Shown piece after piece: positions 1-11,864 of a stretch of DNA of 64,000 nt. Made by a program: the position numbers and the translations under genes. The notes beneath the pieces were generated by a model. The model did no database searches, was not told the DNA's origin, and saw only the letters and a list, made by a program, of their open reading frames with translations. How positions within the stretch are numbered: the stretch's first letter is position 1; every line of letters begins with the position of its first letter. The DNA is from Orthonyx spaldingii (lineage: Eukaryota; Chordata; Aves; Passeriformes; Orthonychidae): assembly GCA_013397795.1 (NCBI GenBank), contig VZTJ01004401.1, forward strand, positions 1 through 64,000, read 5' to 3'.

Positions 1-1334
1 GAGGAGTCCAGAGACGAAATAGCATAGATACAAGGATCTTCTCCATGAACTTCCCAAGCACCAAGGTGAGACTCACCAGTCTGTAGTTCCCTACATCTTC
101 ATTTGTCCTCTTTTAAAAAGTAGGCTTCTCTTCACTAGGGACTTTATCTGACTGCCATGACTTTTAAATTTGATGGAAAGTGGTTAGGCAGCATCAGCTA
201 GTTCCTTCAGGATCCTGGGTTGCACCTCATCAGATCCCATACACTTGTGCCTATTCAGTCTCAAGTGGTCTTGAATCTGCTCTTCAGTACAGTGGGAGGG
301 TCTTTGCTCACCCCCCCCAAGGAGAGAAAGAGAAAAGCCTTTCTCTCCTTGGCCTTGCTTTTCTGACATCTATACTTACAGAATCCCTTATGGTAATTCT
401 TAACATCCCTTGTGAAGTCCCATTTCATCAGTGCCTTAACTTTCCTGATCCCATCCCTACATATCCAAACCATATCCCTGTACTCTTCCCAGATCATCTG
501 TGCTTAGTTTCACTGGCTGTGCATTTCCTTCTGACTCCTCAGCTTGAGAGGCAGATCCTTGTTCAGCCATGCTGGTTTCCAGCCTGCCTTGCTTGTTTTC
601 TTACACATGGGGATGAATTATCCTCAAAAAGCTGCCAGCTCTTGTGAGGTCCTCTGTCCCTAAGGACAGTTGCTGACGGAATTACATCCACTAATTCTTT
701 AAACAGCTGGAAGTTCATTTTTCTAAAGATCAGGGTCTCTTCCGAATCTGCTCTTTTTCAAACCCATGTTCTTTGAGATGAGCGGTTTAACCAGAGCATG
801 GTTGCCACAGCCAACGCTGCCTCATCTTAATCTCTCTAACGAGCTTGTCTGCACTGGTGAGCACCAGCTCCAGTAGCACTGCTTCTCTGGTTGGTCTGTC
901 CAATACCTGGGCCAAGAAGTTGTCCTCAATGCATTCCAGGAGTCTCCTGGATTGCTTGCAGTCAGCTGTACCACTTTCCCAGCAGACACTGAAATCCCCC
1001 ATCAGGGTGAGAGCCTGTGAGCATGATGATTCCTGTAACTGAAACCAGAAGCCTTGTCACCAGTCTGTCTGTGATCAGGCAGCCTGTGGTGGACCCCAGC
1101 CACAAAGTGTCCCTTGCTGAAGCTGTCCTTCATTTTTACCCACAGGCTCTCAAGCTGTTTGTGGCCATTTCTCAGAGGCAGCTCATCACAATCTATCAAT
1201 TCCTTAACACAGAGCACAACACATTTGCCCCTCCTTCCCAGTCTCTCTCTTTTGAGAAGGTTGTAGCCCTTGATTGAAATGTTCCAATTGTGTGATTCAT
1301 CCCACCAAGTTTCTGTGATAGCACTAGGTCATAG

Positions 1335-1340
1335 GGTTTT
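1335..1340. repeat. Target-site duplication GGTTTT, left copy
   Basis: Matches 1995-2000. The sixth base coincides with the LTR's first T, so the duplication reads as 5 bp if that base belongs to the LTR. Removing the LTR and one copy restores the CR1 frame. Confidence 0.75.
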
Positions 1341-1994
1341 GTGGAGGTGACCCAGCCTGCCTTCTCCATGAGAATTAATGACATCAATTGGGTTAATTTT
1401 CCCCCTCATGACAGTGGGTCTGAGGGAGAGGGAGAAGGCGTGGCTGGGGAACTTCCCGGGCTTTGAGTTGTCCATCGTTTGTTACATCTCCACCCCTGTT
1501 CCCTCAGAGTTATTTTAATACTCATAAGGTTGGTTTAATATTCGTACTGTTCTAGAAAGTCCTGTTGTTCTGTTATCCCCATTGGTTTGTTTGAATTTGT
1601 CCCTCCTTCCCTTCCCAGTTATTGGGTACCTGTCACAATCCATCATTCCCCTCATTGGTGTATCCCTGTTCTCCTCCCCCTTCTCTGGTCCTTTAAAAAC
1701 CCCTGTAACTGACCCTCGTTGTTCATTTTGTAGTCCTTGCTCTTGCTGTGAGGTTCTGCTGTCCCGTGGGGGTGGGGAATAAACACAAGACTGCTGCTAC
1801 ATTTGGGCCCCTCTCTCCTCCTTTGCTTTTGCCGTGTTCGCAACTTTATAACCACCGTCTGCTGCCAGCCCCAGCATGGGCTACCAGGCTAACAGCTCTT
1901 TTCAGAGCTCCCTCAGAGGCTTTTAAAGGCATGGAAACCCTTGCTTTGAATTGTGTCGCCTGCTGACCAGCCGACGGTCAAGCGGACAGCGACA
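1340..1994 (+). mobile_element. Solo LTR, family A copy 1, inserted inside CR1
   Basis: A 655-bp LTR-like block begins TGTGGAGG and ends GCGACA. A TATA-like CTTTAAAAAC lies near 1691 and a poly(A) signal AATAAA at 1778-1783, in the order expected for a plus-strand LTR. It is clearly homologous to 19526-20207 and to 39372-39734, sharing the CAGTGGGTCTGAGGG-like start region, the TTATTTTAATA block, the poly(A) region and the CTGCTGCCAGC segment before the 3' end. GGTTTT is found at both ends (1335-1340 and 1995-2000). The first T of the LTR is shared with the left duplication, or one T was lost. No internal retroviral sequence is attached, so this is a solo LTR left by recombination. A 6-bp duplication fits class II (ERVK-like) elements. 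Confidence 0.88.
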
Positions 1995-2000
1995 GGTTTT
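1995..2000. repeat. Target-site duplication GGTTTT, right copy
   Basis: Follows the LTR 3' terminus GCGACA directly and matches 1335-1340. Confidence 0.78.
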
Positions 2001-2314
2001 GAATTGAACCATGGTTTCAAGTTCCTCTTGCTTGTTACCCGTACTGTCCACATTGGTGTGGAAGCACTTCAGCTGCGTTATCAAACCTTTTGAGATGAAC
2101 TCCCCTTAATTCCTTTGGGACAATTACAGGTATTTACCTGCTGCTTCCTAAAGTGTTGTGTTTCCCTGATTGCTCTCTGACACTCGGAAGTACTTCCCCT
2201 TCCTGTACTGAATCTAGTTTATAACTCTGCTAATAAGTCCAGCCAGCTTGCTTCCCAGAACACTCAACCAACTTGGTCACATGTGTGCCATCTGGTGTCA
2301 ACACATTTGGTCTC

Positions 2315-2785
2315 TCAAAGGTGCATCCAGGGTTGTAGAATAAAAATAAAACCCAGGGAGTGGCAGCCACCACAAAGCCTGATTCCCCTGATCAATTTTC
2401 TTCTTCCTGGGCCCCAGTCTACAACTAGAAAGACAGAGAACACTTGGTCTTGACTGCTTATCATGGAATCTTCTCCTTCAAGACCCAGAACATCATACCT
2501 GTTATTTAGGGACGTATCAATAAAGGGGAGACTCTTCCTTCTTCTCTGAGAAGACAAGATCCAGTTTCTTTTGTTTTGTGTATCAACTAAGCCTGTCAGC
2601 TCAGGGTTGGAAGTTAACTTGCCTTCTGCTTCCAAGGACTTAAGGCAGGACAGTTGCTCTGACTGGGTCAGTGCGTCAATCTCCAGTACAGATCTATGAG
2701 TAGCATGCTGCCTGGTGATCTCTTCAGACAACATGGCAACCTGCTCAGAAAGCTTATCTATAGTGATATATTGCACCCATGGCAC
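2315..2785 (-). pseudogene. CR1 ORF1-like remnant (156-codon open stretch)
   Basis: A 156-codon open minus-strand frame lies just upstream of the CR1 ORF2 remnant. It contains a heptad-like segment (SEQVAMLSEEITRQH) followed by a basic patch (SSQRRRKSLP) and an LNNRYDVLGLEGED segment. This layout and the phrase around NRYDVLGLE resemble ORF1 proteins of avian CR1, which bind nucleic acid and have coiled-coil and basic regions. It lacks the rest of the usual ORF1 length, and no zinc-finger motif is visible. Position and orientation match the CR1 to its left. The identification rests on recalled family resemblance and local order, not on an alignment. It is not likely to be a host gene. Confidence 0.55.
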
Positions 2786-3000
2786 CCACCTATGCCTTCA
2801 GGCCCCAGGGGGACTTCCATATTCTGGAGTTTTCTGCAGTTGAAGGTCTGGGAAGCTCTTTTAGACCTGTTTTCCCTCTCTGTTCACCATGTCCCTCCAC
2901 TCTTGCAATTGCTCCTGGCAACGCCTGCATCACATCAGCCTCAGTAATGGGAGCTGCCTATTCCTACTGCGTCTTTAAGCTCTTGTATGGATTTTCCTGA

Positions 3001-4084
3001 CTTTGGGAATCTCCAGTCCAGCTCGGTCTAATGCTCGGCTCCCAGAATTTACTGCAGTTGTCACTGCTGATGCTGCATGTCTCACTGACTGATGATTCAA
3101 AGACTTTCAATATGCTTACATCATTAAGGGGCTCATCATTAAAAAAAAGTTCTCTGTCTATGATGCTTATCAAGATCGGTTACATCATCCTATGACCTTG
3201 TATCCTTGGCTCAAAATAAGGAATCCCTTGTAACTTATCTGTGCCGTTTCCTAAAACACTTTTTTTTTCCCTTCTGTTCTCCCATACAACACCATAACAC
3301 CTACTAGATTTTATTTGAAGAAAGAATGAGAGCTTGACAATACACATCTGCAAGCTATAGTATGTGCAAGTGAGCTCACAGAATTTTTCAAGTTCACCTT
3401 TCTCATCGGGATTTGAGGTCAGTAACAATGACAGGAAGAGAAACAGGAACAAGATATTTCTGTGCCTTGTTGGCCTGATAAATTTGTTTCAGAAGGAATT
3501 TTGCTGTAGAGATAAACAATTCAAGGTAATAGAATTTTGTATCTCCAGAAAAGTAATTCTAGTGAGGAAAGATTCATGCATGCAGAAGCAAATCACTTCT
3601 GCCTGAATGACTTAAAAGCTTTAAAAGGCTAGAATCTAAAATTCAAGCAAATAGATTTTATGGCATCTCTTGTATGTTTAATAAAGGAAATGGTAGATCT
3701 CTGGGAAAAACACTAGCAGGAAAAGGCTACACAAATTTAATTTCTCTCTAAATCATTCATAGACTATGACTCTCAAGTCCTTTAATTTATACTGGATGAA
3801 CTACTCTGCTACCTAGGCATTAAAAGTGGGTCTCAGTCACTAGGACAAAGGTTGTTCTGGGCTAAAAGATATAGATCCAAGTGGATTCATAGAGCCTTCC
3901 ACTGTAGTGTAAATCAGGAATACCTGCCCCTGAATAAGAGGCCAAATGGTACACAGATATATGTAACCAAGAACATAATTTGACCTACTGAGATTGTGAC
4001 ATTTTCAAAATAGTAAAGAACAGTGAAATTATGGTCTCAACCCCGCCAGCTCACCAACAGTCAATTAATAGTAAGTTTTTGGGG
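3001..4084. other. No recognisable feature
   Basis: AT-rich sequence without a convincing gene or repeat. Short open frames at 2964-3173 (-), 3180-3452 (-) and 3364-3606 (+) overlap in conflicting directions and have no recognisable domain. Confidence 0.5.
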
Positions 4085-4200
4085 GAGAGGGGGAAGGAGG
4101 GGTTTGTGTCTTGTCTGTGTAAACCTTTCCCTCAGAAGGCCTGTCCCTCACTCGGTCCTCTTAATAAAGTGAGGTTACTACAATAATGTTTTCTGGTGTT
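4085..4200 (+). repeat. Possible LTR tail with poly(A) signal
   Basis: A purine-rich stretch is followed by a pyrimidine-richer block with CTTAATAAAG at about 4161-4170, then a T-rich end. The arrangement resembles the R/U5 end of an avian LTR or a processed transcript end. It does not match either LTR family identified in this window, and no termini or target duplication are visible. Confidence 0.25.
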
Positions 4201-4362
4201 CCTTTTTCACACTATTGCATGTGGGTTTTAAAATGTAGATGACATAAAGGAAAAGAAAATTACTAAGGGGCCACCCCATCCTGTCTGGATCAGTACAGCT
4301 CAGCTAGGTGATGTATAAATGTCTTATAATCAGATGTCTTGAAATTTGATTTTATTAGCTGT

Positions 4363-4465
4363 GTTATAGAATCACAGAATGATTTGAATTATGCTTGGCC
4401 TTACAGATCATCAGGTTCAAACCCCACTGTGATGGACAGGGAATACTTCCATGTAATACCCTGAT
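4363..4465 (-). mobile_element. CR1 3'-end fragment, minus strand
   Basis: ATAGAATCACAGAATG followed by a degenerate GGTTCAAACCCC... block matches the reverse complement of a CR1 3' terminus. About 100 bp, diverged, without coding sequence. Confidence 0.75.
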
Positions 4466-7400
4466 ATAACTCAGAGTATTTGCAAAAAAAAAGCACGACT
4501 TATAAAAGCAACAGACCTAGTACTGGACAGAAGGATGTCTTTTTCAGAGAGGCAGTCACAAAGCTCCTGAATAAATGTCAAAGTTTTGTTATATTGCTGC
4601 AGGAATATGTAGTTCTGTACTACCTTCACTAGGGGTTTGGGATTTACACTAGGTTTGACTGTTGCTTGGCTTAATAAATCCATAAGTTCTCATTAAATCA
4701 CTAGAGGATGGGGTACTTCCAGATTCAGGGGATCCCATTCTTAGAGTTCTTAAAAGCAAGGTACTTTTCTGGGCTGTGGTTCTGCTGGGGGTTTTTTGAG
4801 GACACAGATATCTATGTATTAACTATCACCGGGCACAATAAAATGCATATAGCATAAGCATTCAAATGCTCATTTATCTTAAGTAGCCTTTGCAGAGAAG
4901 GTTTGATCATTGTTTGGTCAGACAAGTCTTAGAATTAGTAAAGCTGTTGTTTCACAAGTGTTCCTTTCCATAAAACAGAAATCCTAGAACCTGAAAAGAG
5001 ATGCTAGTTCTCTTTAATGACAATTTAATTCTCAGATTGTTTCATTATGGACACGTGACTTATACTCAGGACAATTCTGTTATTCAGCTAGTAAGGCTTG
5101 AATCCTATTTACTAACTTCAATCAAATCTGAAATAAACTTCAAATTATTTCTATTAGAAATAATTTACATTAATACCGGTGTGGGAAGGATTAGGTGGAT
5201 ACCTCTTTGAGAATGGCATTGTACTTATCAGGAGACAGGAGAGTTCAGATTGTGTGTTCTTTGCAGCAGCAGTGAACTTGCCAGTCAACAGCCGTTTTCT
5301 CATATACTAGCCACACCAAGTGCTGTCCCAGCCTAGTTGTAGAGGATAAAAAGACATCTGGTTTATCCTGGCTGGGTGGATTAGAAAGCAAAAGGTGCAA
5401 ACTCATTGAAAAGCAGATTTACTTATTTCTAACATTCATGGAAAAATGATGAAGTTAAAGAACTTTTTGTCTCCCATGAGCATTAAGTACCTGGCTTCTA
5501 TCATCCTTAGATGCCTGGTTTATTCCTGATTTGATGTAGTTATTCTCACATGGTTCAAGTGGGGAGGTAGTTGAGGTATGACCTCCCAGCTCCAGAGATC
5601 CAAAATACTGTCTGGCATGCTTTCATTATTGCGCAGACTGGCTCAGAAGTAACAAAAAAGATGACACAGATTCTCTTCATGACAGTGTGAAGCTCAAGTA
5701 TTACTGTATCCCCATTTCTATCCTCCCACCGATCTCCAAGAGCAAAACAGAAGAATCCATCTTAGTAAGGCAGAAGAACATCTGTTTTTTAACACAGGGC
5801 TATAGATAGAAATCCTTGTAGGTAACTCTGTATTTCAATAGTGTGCTGAGGACACACTGTGTTTTCAATGGTAAGTGTGTACATTAACTGCTAAGCTCAT
5901 TCTTTATGAACAACTATTAATAAAACAGATATTTACATTCCAAAGTATGAAATATGGATCCAAATCAACTTCACATCTTAAAAGTCACTTGTATAATTCA
6001 TAAATCTGTGACAAACCTAATGAATTAGTCACATAACTGACACATTAGAGACAGAACTTTGAATTTGGATGCATGTTTTATTTAAAGCTTGGTATGCTAT
6101 ATAAATAAATCATGAAAATATACTTCTGACTCAGACAGTAAATAATAATGTAAAGAATAGAGTCTTCTGGTAAAAAATTGTGGGAGGAAGGGTAATTGAA
6201 TGACTTTGTGTTATTTGGTTGGCACAGACAAGTGAAAACTCTCAGTAGCACTTTCAGATCCTTGTTGCTTTCTGCCAGTTTAGAGGAGTAATATATCAAT
6301 CTAGGCTTGACTTCTGTAAAGGGTTGTTTATACTTAAGGTAAGTAGCAAATACAGTCCACTCTGTATCAGGAATAGGATGGGAATTTTTAATCTCTAATT
6401 GCCTGAGTTCTCACAGGAGATCCTCAAATCTCTTCTATCACAACTCTACTGTGCTCCTTTTTCACTCGGCTTCTAGATATCAAAGTCGACATCTCTGTAA
6501 GTGGCACAAAAATAAGCACCTCATTGAAAGCCTGCTTGGGAACAAATTAAAATGTATTGCTTTGAATTGGAACAACTGTGTTAAGAACTTCCATATTGGA
6601 GAAGTGGAAAGCAAAAAAGAAAGATATGAATGACATACAAGAGTAAATCTATTGTTTTTGTCCTTTAGGAGATATTTTTACTGCTTGCACTTTGCTATAT
6701 CTAAGACTCTAAAATGCTCAAAGTTAAGGAGGTAATGAAGTCATGTACATACCAAGTCACACAGTTACAATTATAAAAGTAAAAAAAGAAGGCTCATGAT
6801 AGAAGGTGATTTTTTTTTCTCAATACCACTGAATCCTTCACAGCTTGAACATATTTTGGTAGCCTGAACATTAATGGTACCATTTTTCTTCTATATGTAC
6901 CTCCAGACTGACTCATTGCCAGTTAAAAACTGTGACATGCCTTTCGTGAAAAGAAATGTCTAAGCTCACTGGCAATCAGCAACAGCTTCAAAGTGCTAAA
7001 AATACACATATACTTGTTAGATAAATCAAAACTCTATTCAGAGTCTTGGTAACCAAGTGCCTTTTGTACAATGAAAATTCCACAGAAGTAGATTCCTGAG
7101 CTCAGAAAGAATTGCCACAAGTGCTTATTTTGTATTCTGCTAGGTGATATCTAGGTTTATTGGTTAAAATTTCACTTAAAATATATGTGTGATGTATGGG
7201 ACATACTAATTCATGATTTGGTGGTAGAACTTTTAAGTTTGCTTCAAAAAAGAAACACCATCCAATCCTCTCAAATTATAAAACATGTTTCTAGTCCTGC
7301 ATTGATGATTCTTAATCTCATTGCTTCCATATATGCTATCTCCACAAACAATCTAGTTTCCATCTGCACATTTTCTTCCTTTCCTTCCCTTCCCTAATCA

Positions 7401-9755
7401 TGGAATTGTTTGTCTGTGTCAAAATCCAAGAATGTTGACTCTAGATTCCTCTTTATAGCATATAGTACTTGTTCATTAGCAGTCCAGAGATCCACTAGTA
7501 TCATTATTTATCTTTTGACTATTTTTTTCATTTACAGTACATGCTGGAGATGAGCGTACTTTTTTCTCCTCAAAACCTGCGAAGATCACATATATGAGAA
7601 TTTTATATGCAGTCAGATTGAAGATGAAGGGAGAAAGAGGGAACAGAAGATCAGGGAGATGCAAAGGCAGTAGGCATTAGATGCTTGATGCTTGTTAGTC
7701 ATATGTAACCCCTTGCCCTCACTTCACCAGGGTTCTTAAACTTTTGCTGAAAGAAGTCAGAACATGATGTCCTTACATTCAGGAGGAGAACAAATTCCTT
7801 TTTGCATACAGTAATAAAGATTGAAAGCTCCCAGTTGTTGTACAGAAGAGTAAAAAAGGGTAAATAATTTGAAGGAAAAGGAGTAACTTGGTTTTCAGGA
7901 CTCCTGCCTTTTCCCTGGAGACAACAATAGACAGAGAAGTTTGTAAAGCAGGTCTGAATTTATGCCTATATTTATAAGGAACCTACCCCTAATATCACAT
8001 GACAAGTACCTCAGATTATTTCCCTTTAAGATATTGAGTGCCTGCTAATAGGAGATAAGGTCTCTGAACAAAAAAATCTCTGGATTCACAGTTCTGTTTC
8101 CATGGAGTCCAAATGCTGGAAGAATGAGAAATGGATATGAAACATTGCAAATAATGAGCATAAGAGTTAAATTCTTGTTGCTATTGCACAGCAGTTATAA
8201 CACATTAAGTGCTAATTTGCACAAAAGTACCTGATTCTAACATAAATGCTCAAAAGGTAAAAAGTTGAAGATTTTTTAATGCTTTTTTGATTCATTTGTG
8301 TGTTGTAATCATAAAAGAACCTCATGTCCCTGAAAGGAAAGGGAGGGGGAAAAAGCATTTAAGTCTACTACCTGTAGAAAAAAGCCCTCTAAGACTGGAA
8401 ATTAATTCAATAGTTTCTGCATTGTAAGAAAACCTTTTTGTTAACAATGCACTGGCAAGAACACCACATGACTAGGTGGGAAGAAAAGAGGAAAAGGAGG
8501 AATATAGCTGTTATATAGCTACAAAATTCAGCTAATGGAGCAATCTGTACTTACCCAGTTTTTAGAAATGTGTTTTGTGACTCTTCAATTATCTATAAAA
8601 TAATGCTTCAAGAATCAAATTCTTAAGGAGAACTTTAGGAATCAAAGTTATATGATTCGCTTGGATTGAGGAGTATAAATAAAACCAGGAAGAACATTCT
8701 TAGAGTTGAAATTGAGTAAGAAGGATGTCCTCTATCATCTCAGACACAAGCCTGTTTCAGTTAACAAGGTAAGTTAGGCTCTCAGATCTCCTGAAAAGCT
8801 CATAAAGTCACATCTGTGTCTTCATATGTCTTGACAGAAACTTCATGAGCTATGATAATGAATAGCTGATTATCAATATATTGCATAAGATAAATTTGAT
8901 ATCTGAATGAATCATGTTTGAAAGAATGTGTTCTCTGTCAGTAGTCTGGCACTTCTCTAAACTGCACTTAGGCTTCTGATGCCCCAGATAATTAGACCTA
9001 TAAGGCTGGGGAAGCAAGTGACAAAATATAAGTTAATGGGCCTGAATTGAAATGAAAAAAATCCATTTAAGCATGTACAGCATATAAGCATATATATTAG
9101 GCATAACCAACAGGTTTTGGTAGTGGACAAGGACCTAAAATGATGATCTATGCAAAAGGAGACCTGGGACTTCTCTGAACTGGTCATGGCCAGTTACAGA
9201 TAGCTCTGCTATGGGCAAAATCAGCTGTTCCCATCAAAGTGTCTCTGCAAAAAGTATATTTAAGGAAGAACATTAATATCTAGAAAAGAAAAGATGCAAC
9301 AGGCCAACACCAAGGCAGGTGTGACACGTGAGCAGAGGCAAGGAGGAAAATTAAATAACTGCCAGGGTATATATAAAGGATGACATATCAGGAGAGAAAT
9401 GCAGACCATGCAGAAGAAAAGAGATGTCAAGGAGAAAAAAGTAAGACAGCAGAGTAACAGTTTTCTGTGCAAGGCTGGAGGAGCAGCCCAGCAGTCAGGA
9501 GCAAAGAGAGGCTCAAACAAGGACTAGAGCAGAGACTCCTGAGAAGGACTATACCAAAGGCATACCTGAAGACACTTATAGCATAAAGGCATCTGAGCAG
9601 GGTCTCCCAAACAGGAGCAAAGCAAAGGCAGTTAAACAGGGCTAGTGCTAGGAGACACCTGAGGAAAGGGAGATTCAAAACTGGTGGAGTTTTTTGGTCC
9701 ATGATAACACAGGAAAGATGTTTTACATAGATGGCAAGCAGCACATTTGCAGAAC
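4466..9755. other. No recognisable gene; single-copy-looking AT-rich DNA
   Basis: Over 5 kb with no convincing coding sequence or named repeat. Open frames are short (60-105 codons). The longest pair, minus strand 9260-9520 and 9427-9744, is rich in Leu, Cys and Ser because the plus strand there is purine-rich (AGGAGCAAAG-type words recur at 9490-9670). They have no domain and are treated as shadows. Confidence 0.5.
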
Positions 9756-9858
9756 CCCACTGGCCCCAGCAACCTAATCTAGTTGGCCTTGCCCTACTCG
9801 GTGGACTGGGCTAGAGAATTCCGGTGGTACCTTCCAGCCCCAACTGTTCTGCATCTGA
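9756..9858 (+). mobile_element. CR1 3'-end fragment, plus strand
   Basis: GCAACCTAATCTAGTTGGCC, a GGACTGGGCTAGA segment and CCTTCCAGCCCCAACTGTTC follow the order of the CR1 3' untranslated end and terminate near GCATCTGAGA. The copy is short and old, and its terminal repeat is degenerate. Confidence 0.7.
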
Positions 9859-11863
9859 GACATGAAGAGTTTGTTACCAACTTAACCATGGAAAGTTCCT
9901 CTTTCCAAAACACTTCATTAATGCCTTTTAAAAATACTTCTGAGAGTTTCTAATAAAATTAGACATCTGTGGTAAATGGGAAATGTATGAACATAGGAAT
10001 GAGCAGGGCAGTTTCTGTTCTATATACCTTCCTATTTGTTCCTCTTATCTTGCAGAAATCACATTGTTAAGAGATCTGAAGGACTACTGTCAGGTAATGT
10101 GGAAAAGTGGGAAGCAAAGGCCATTCAGTACACCAGGAAAGGAACAGGTAGAGAAATGTTATGGCATTATCACCTGGAGAGGATAAAAATACTGTATATT
10201 ATTTGCTTCATCTTTTTGATCAAGGTGAAGTTTCTGTGGTAGAAGGAAAAGGGAGAAACTGAACTTAGTTGTTTCTAGCCAACATGGTCACTGCTACTGT
10301 CCTAGGTCTGTGAATAGGTCTGTGAGACTTTCAAGAAGAGGGCAAAAATAGTACCCAGAAAGGCTAAGGCAGTGACCGGATATAGGATTAAGACCAACTT
10401 TCAAAATGAGCAACTTCCTTGTGCTGGTGTAGAGAATCTGGAGTCCAGGACTGTCTAAAAAATGGCACTATTGCTGAAACTAAGTGTGTTGGGTGTAGTT
10501 TACCATCCTAACACCCCTTTTTAAAAGAGACTACACTTATTATTTCTTACCTAATCCCATTTCAGTGCTCCACATATTTCTCAAGTTATCCTGGTGGGTT
10601 TTTTACAAGTATTAAGAAATATTTGCCCAGATTAAGTTTGACTTACATTTTTTTTCTTTTTGTACTGTGGGTTGACAGTACCATGAAAAATAATATGGCA
10701 AAAAAATAGTGTTTTGGACAATATCTCATCTTGGATGTCATTCTTCAGATATTCTAACAAATACTCCTGCTATCTAACTGTCCAGTCAAAACTTAAGGAA
10801 GGAAGATTCACTCATTTAAAAATCTGTCTTCCTGGTTTTAGAGAGCCAGGCTTATGGTAAATAATTTTTAGTAATTTTAGAGAGCAAAGTTGAGACCACT
10901 GAGATAAACCACTAGAAAACTAAAACACCATACCCATATTTCACTACTGTTTTCTCCTAGCTTTCAACTGATTGCTGCATAAGCCTAGAAAATTTTTATC
11001 TTCCCATTAATTTAATATAAAATGTAAACAAATCTAAGAACAGTCTCACACAAACCTCTAAATAACAGCTGAATAGAACATGCATAAAATGTGCAGAAAT
11101 ATACATGGATTTAGGATTCCAGTGACTGTTTCATTAGCTGTTTATTACTATCTAGACAATATTTGTAATTTTATTATATTTTCAAGTATATATTGGTCAA
11201 TCAGTTCAACGTAATTTCTCCTAATGTATAACAATCATGAATTAGTCTATAGTTCTTCCATGATTGCTTTCCCTAACAGTAATTTACTATATAATGGAAA
11301 TCACTATCTTAAATTGTTTGGTTTGCTTTTCAGCTTTGAATAATCAGCCTAGACCAGTATTTGATTCACATTATCAAACTCAGGATGCACTTCTAAAGCC
11401 TTTAAGCATAACACTGCTGAAAAAACAAGGTGCAGTTTAAAATGATTGCAAGATTAATCTCTCTATAAGCCTTCAAATCAATAGTATTGATTTCAATTTA
11501 AGGTTTTATTTATCCCTGTTATTTCATTTAGTAAAGATCTACCACTTATCTAGAAGCAAGACATAAGCATATAGAGATAATAATACCAAGTAATTTTTTT
11601 TCTTTCTCATATGATCAAATCTCCTGTCCAGCACTCTGAAGAGGATCTGTCCAGCAAGTAGTGAATTTTTCAGCAGAAAAGTCATATTTGTTTTATGTAT
11701 CATAAATAGTCACCTAGTCAAATACTTTTTTATGTTTTAAATTCTACTTTTTTATTAAGGTTATACTTGCAGTAATAAGTAGTAATTAGTAAAAGAAATT
11801 TTTTTGTCTGTGACAATGATCTGTTCTATTGATGTGAGCAGCAGTCACATCCCATGACACTGT
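9859..11863. other. No recognisable feature
   Basis: AT-rich. Two overlapping frames at 9983-10242 (+) have no recognisable domain or splice context. Confidence 0.5.
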
Positions 11864-11864
11864 C

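Larger units (their letters stand above)
1..2105 (-). pseudogene. CR1 ORF2 remnant: AP-type endonuclease plus start of reverse transcriptase
   Basis: Known for the family: ORF2 encodes an apurinic-type endonuclease followed by a reverse transcriptase. Seen here on the minus strand: the endonuclease region runs from about 2105 to 1998, is broken by an LTR, and continues from 1339 to about 790. At 1002-970 it carries MGDFSVCWESG. The aspartate of the usual GDF(N) motif is present, but the next residue is serine and a few residues that normally follow are missing. At 497-261 is the basic spacer (RKVKALMKWDF, KAKERK), at 369-184 the start of the polymerase region (HKCMGSDEVQPRILKELAD), and at 180-1 further polymerase sequence ending at the window edge. 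The pieces lie in different frames with stops between them, so this is a dead copy. Confidence 0.82.
1..3000 (-). mobile_element. CR1 LINE, minus strand, split by an LTR and cut by the window edge
   Basis: CR1 is the dominant non-LTR retrotransposon of birds. Read on the minus strand from about 3000 down to 1, the sequence gives an ORF1-like stretch, then the endonuclease, then the spacer and first part of the reverse transcriptase, which is the normal CR1 order. The 3' half lies outside the window. The element is interrupted at 1340-1994 by an LTR. The CR1 frame resumes exactly across that insertion: residues GNKQEELETMVQF lie upstream of it (about 2040-1998) and YDLVLSQ downstream (about 1333-1313). 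Having the ORF1 region is uncommon, because most avian CR1 copies are heavily 5'-truncated. The 5' boundary near 3000 is approximate; similarity fades there. Frameshifts and stops show it is inactive. Confidence 0.85.

Noticed and set aside
180..647. 155-codon plus-strand open frame
   Set aside because: It lies antisense to the CR1 ORF2 spacer and polymerase start. The minus-strand reading has family motifs; this one has none.
9260..9744. Two overlapping minus-strand Leu/Cys-rich frames resembling membrane proteins
   Set aside because: Hydrophobicity follows from a purine-rich plus strand. No start context, domain or splice signals.
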